A stretch of DNA of 39,137 nt, from NCBI GenBank assembly GCA_023433275.1, contig JAEZDN010000135.1, positions 1 to 39,137 on the forward strand, in the 5' to 3' direction. Below the pieces are notes generated by a model. It searched no databases. It was not told where the DNA came from and saw only the letters and a program-made list of their open reading frames with translations. Origin of the DNA: Verrucomicrobiota bacterium. Its GTDB lineage: Bacteria > Verrucomicrobiota > Verrucomicrobiia > Opitutales > Opitutaceae. The translations under genes were made by a program, and so were the position numbers. Positions 39,101 to 39,137 of the stretch are shown one piece after another (position 1 is the stretch's first letter; each line of letters starts with the position of its first letter).

Positions 39101-39137
39101 GGGGGGGGGGGGGGGGGGGGGGGGGGGCCGGGGGGGG
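39101..39137. other. Poly-G run, probable artefact
   Basis: There are 27 G residues (39101-39127), CC, then eight more G. This is typical of two-colour sequencing dropout carried to a contig end, not of natural DNA. Confidence 0.75.

Larger units (their letters stand above)
38787..39137. other. Gene-free right end with palindromes and poly-G
   Basis: The first part is the typA upstream region, with a GCCTTG/CAAGGC hairpin (38835-38853). Then come GC-rich repeats, an inverted repeat (38999-39078) and a terminal G run from 39101. No gene is recognised. Confidence 0.6.

Overview
The window is a GC-rich chromosomal segment that looks like a member of Verrucomicrobiota, most plausibly the Opitutaceae. 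The best support is a four-gene pilus operon (9443-14901) whose order and second protein resemble the Akkermansia Amuc_1101 to Amuc_1098 locus. Weak or absent Shine-Dalgarno sequences and many palindromic repeats in the spacers fit that group. The taxon is inferred, because no rRNA lies in the window. No phage, insertion sequence, CRISPR array, tRNA or rRNA was seen. Most genes are core metabolism or information processing. The unusual material is in the first 3.2 kb, the pilus operon, the repeats and a few small orphan proteins.

Left part (1-9.2 kb). Two minus-strand genes open the window: a membrane protein that reads as a dynamin-like protein with a ruined GTPase site, and, 12 bases downstream, a proline-free alanine-rich coiled-coil protein that runs off the edge. 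Next comes the pyruvate dehydrogenase operon pdhA-pdhB-pdhC (minus strand), with repeats in both spacers and apparently also inside the E2 linkers. A Nudix hydrolase and a secreted Sel1-repeat protein follow.

Middle (9.4-24.7 kb). The pilus operon encodes a PilM-PilN fusion, an Amuc_1100-like protein, an Amuc_1099-like protein and a secretin. A stand-alone 5'-3' exonuclease with a possible clamp-binding tail follows, then a 75-residue orphan protein, an OmpR-type response regulator without a visible kinase, the putrescine genes aguB-aguA, a lipoprotein, ribosomal protein S1, a GH27 alpha-galactosidase and a sigma-70 factor.

Right part (24.8-39.1 kb). glmS-trpE are minus-strand and nearly overlapping. 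glgC diverges from glmS and converges with lgt, overlapping it by 11 bases. gcvT-gcvH (glycine cleavage) precede an RND efflux pair. In the place where an outer-membrane channel gene might be expected there is a small secreted protein built from four RYG-x-x-HP repeats. typA/bipA closes the window. The last 37 bases are nearly pure G and look like a sequencing artefact at a contig end.

The candidates for something undescribed are the pseudo-dynamin and alanine-rich coiled-coil pair, the RYG-repeat protein after the RND pump, the PilM-PilN fusion with an internal ribosome binding site, and the apparent capture of intergenic palindromes into the E2 linkers.
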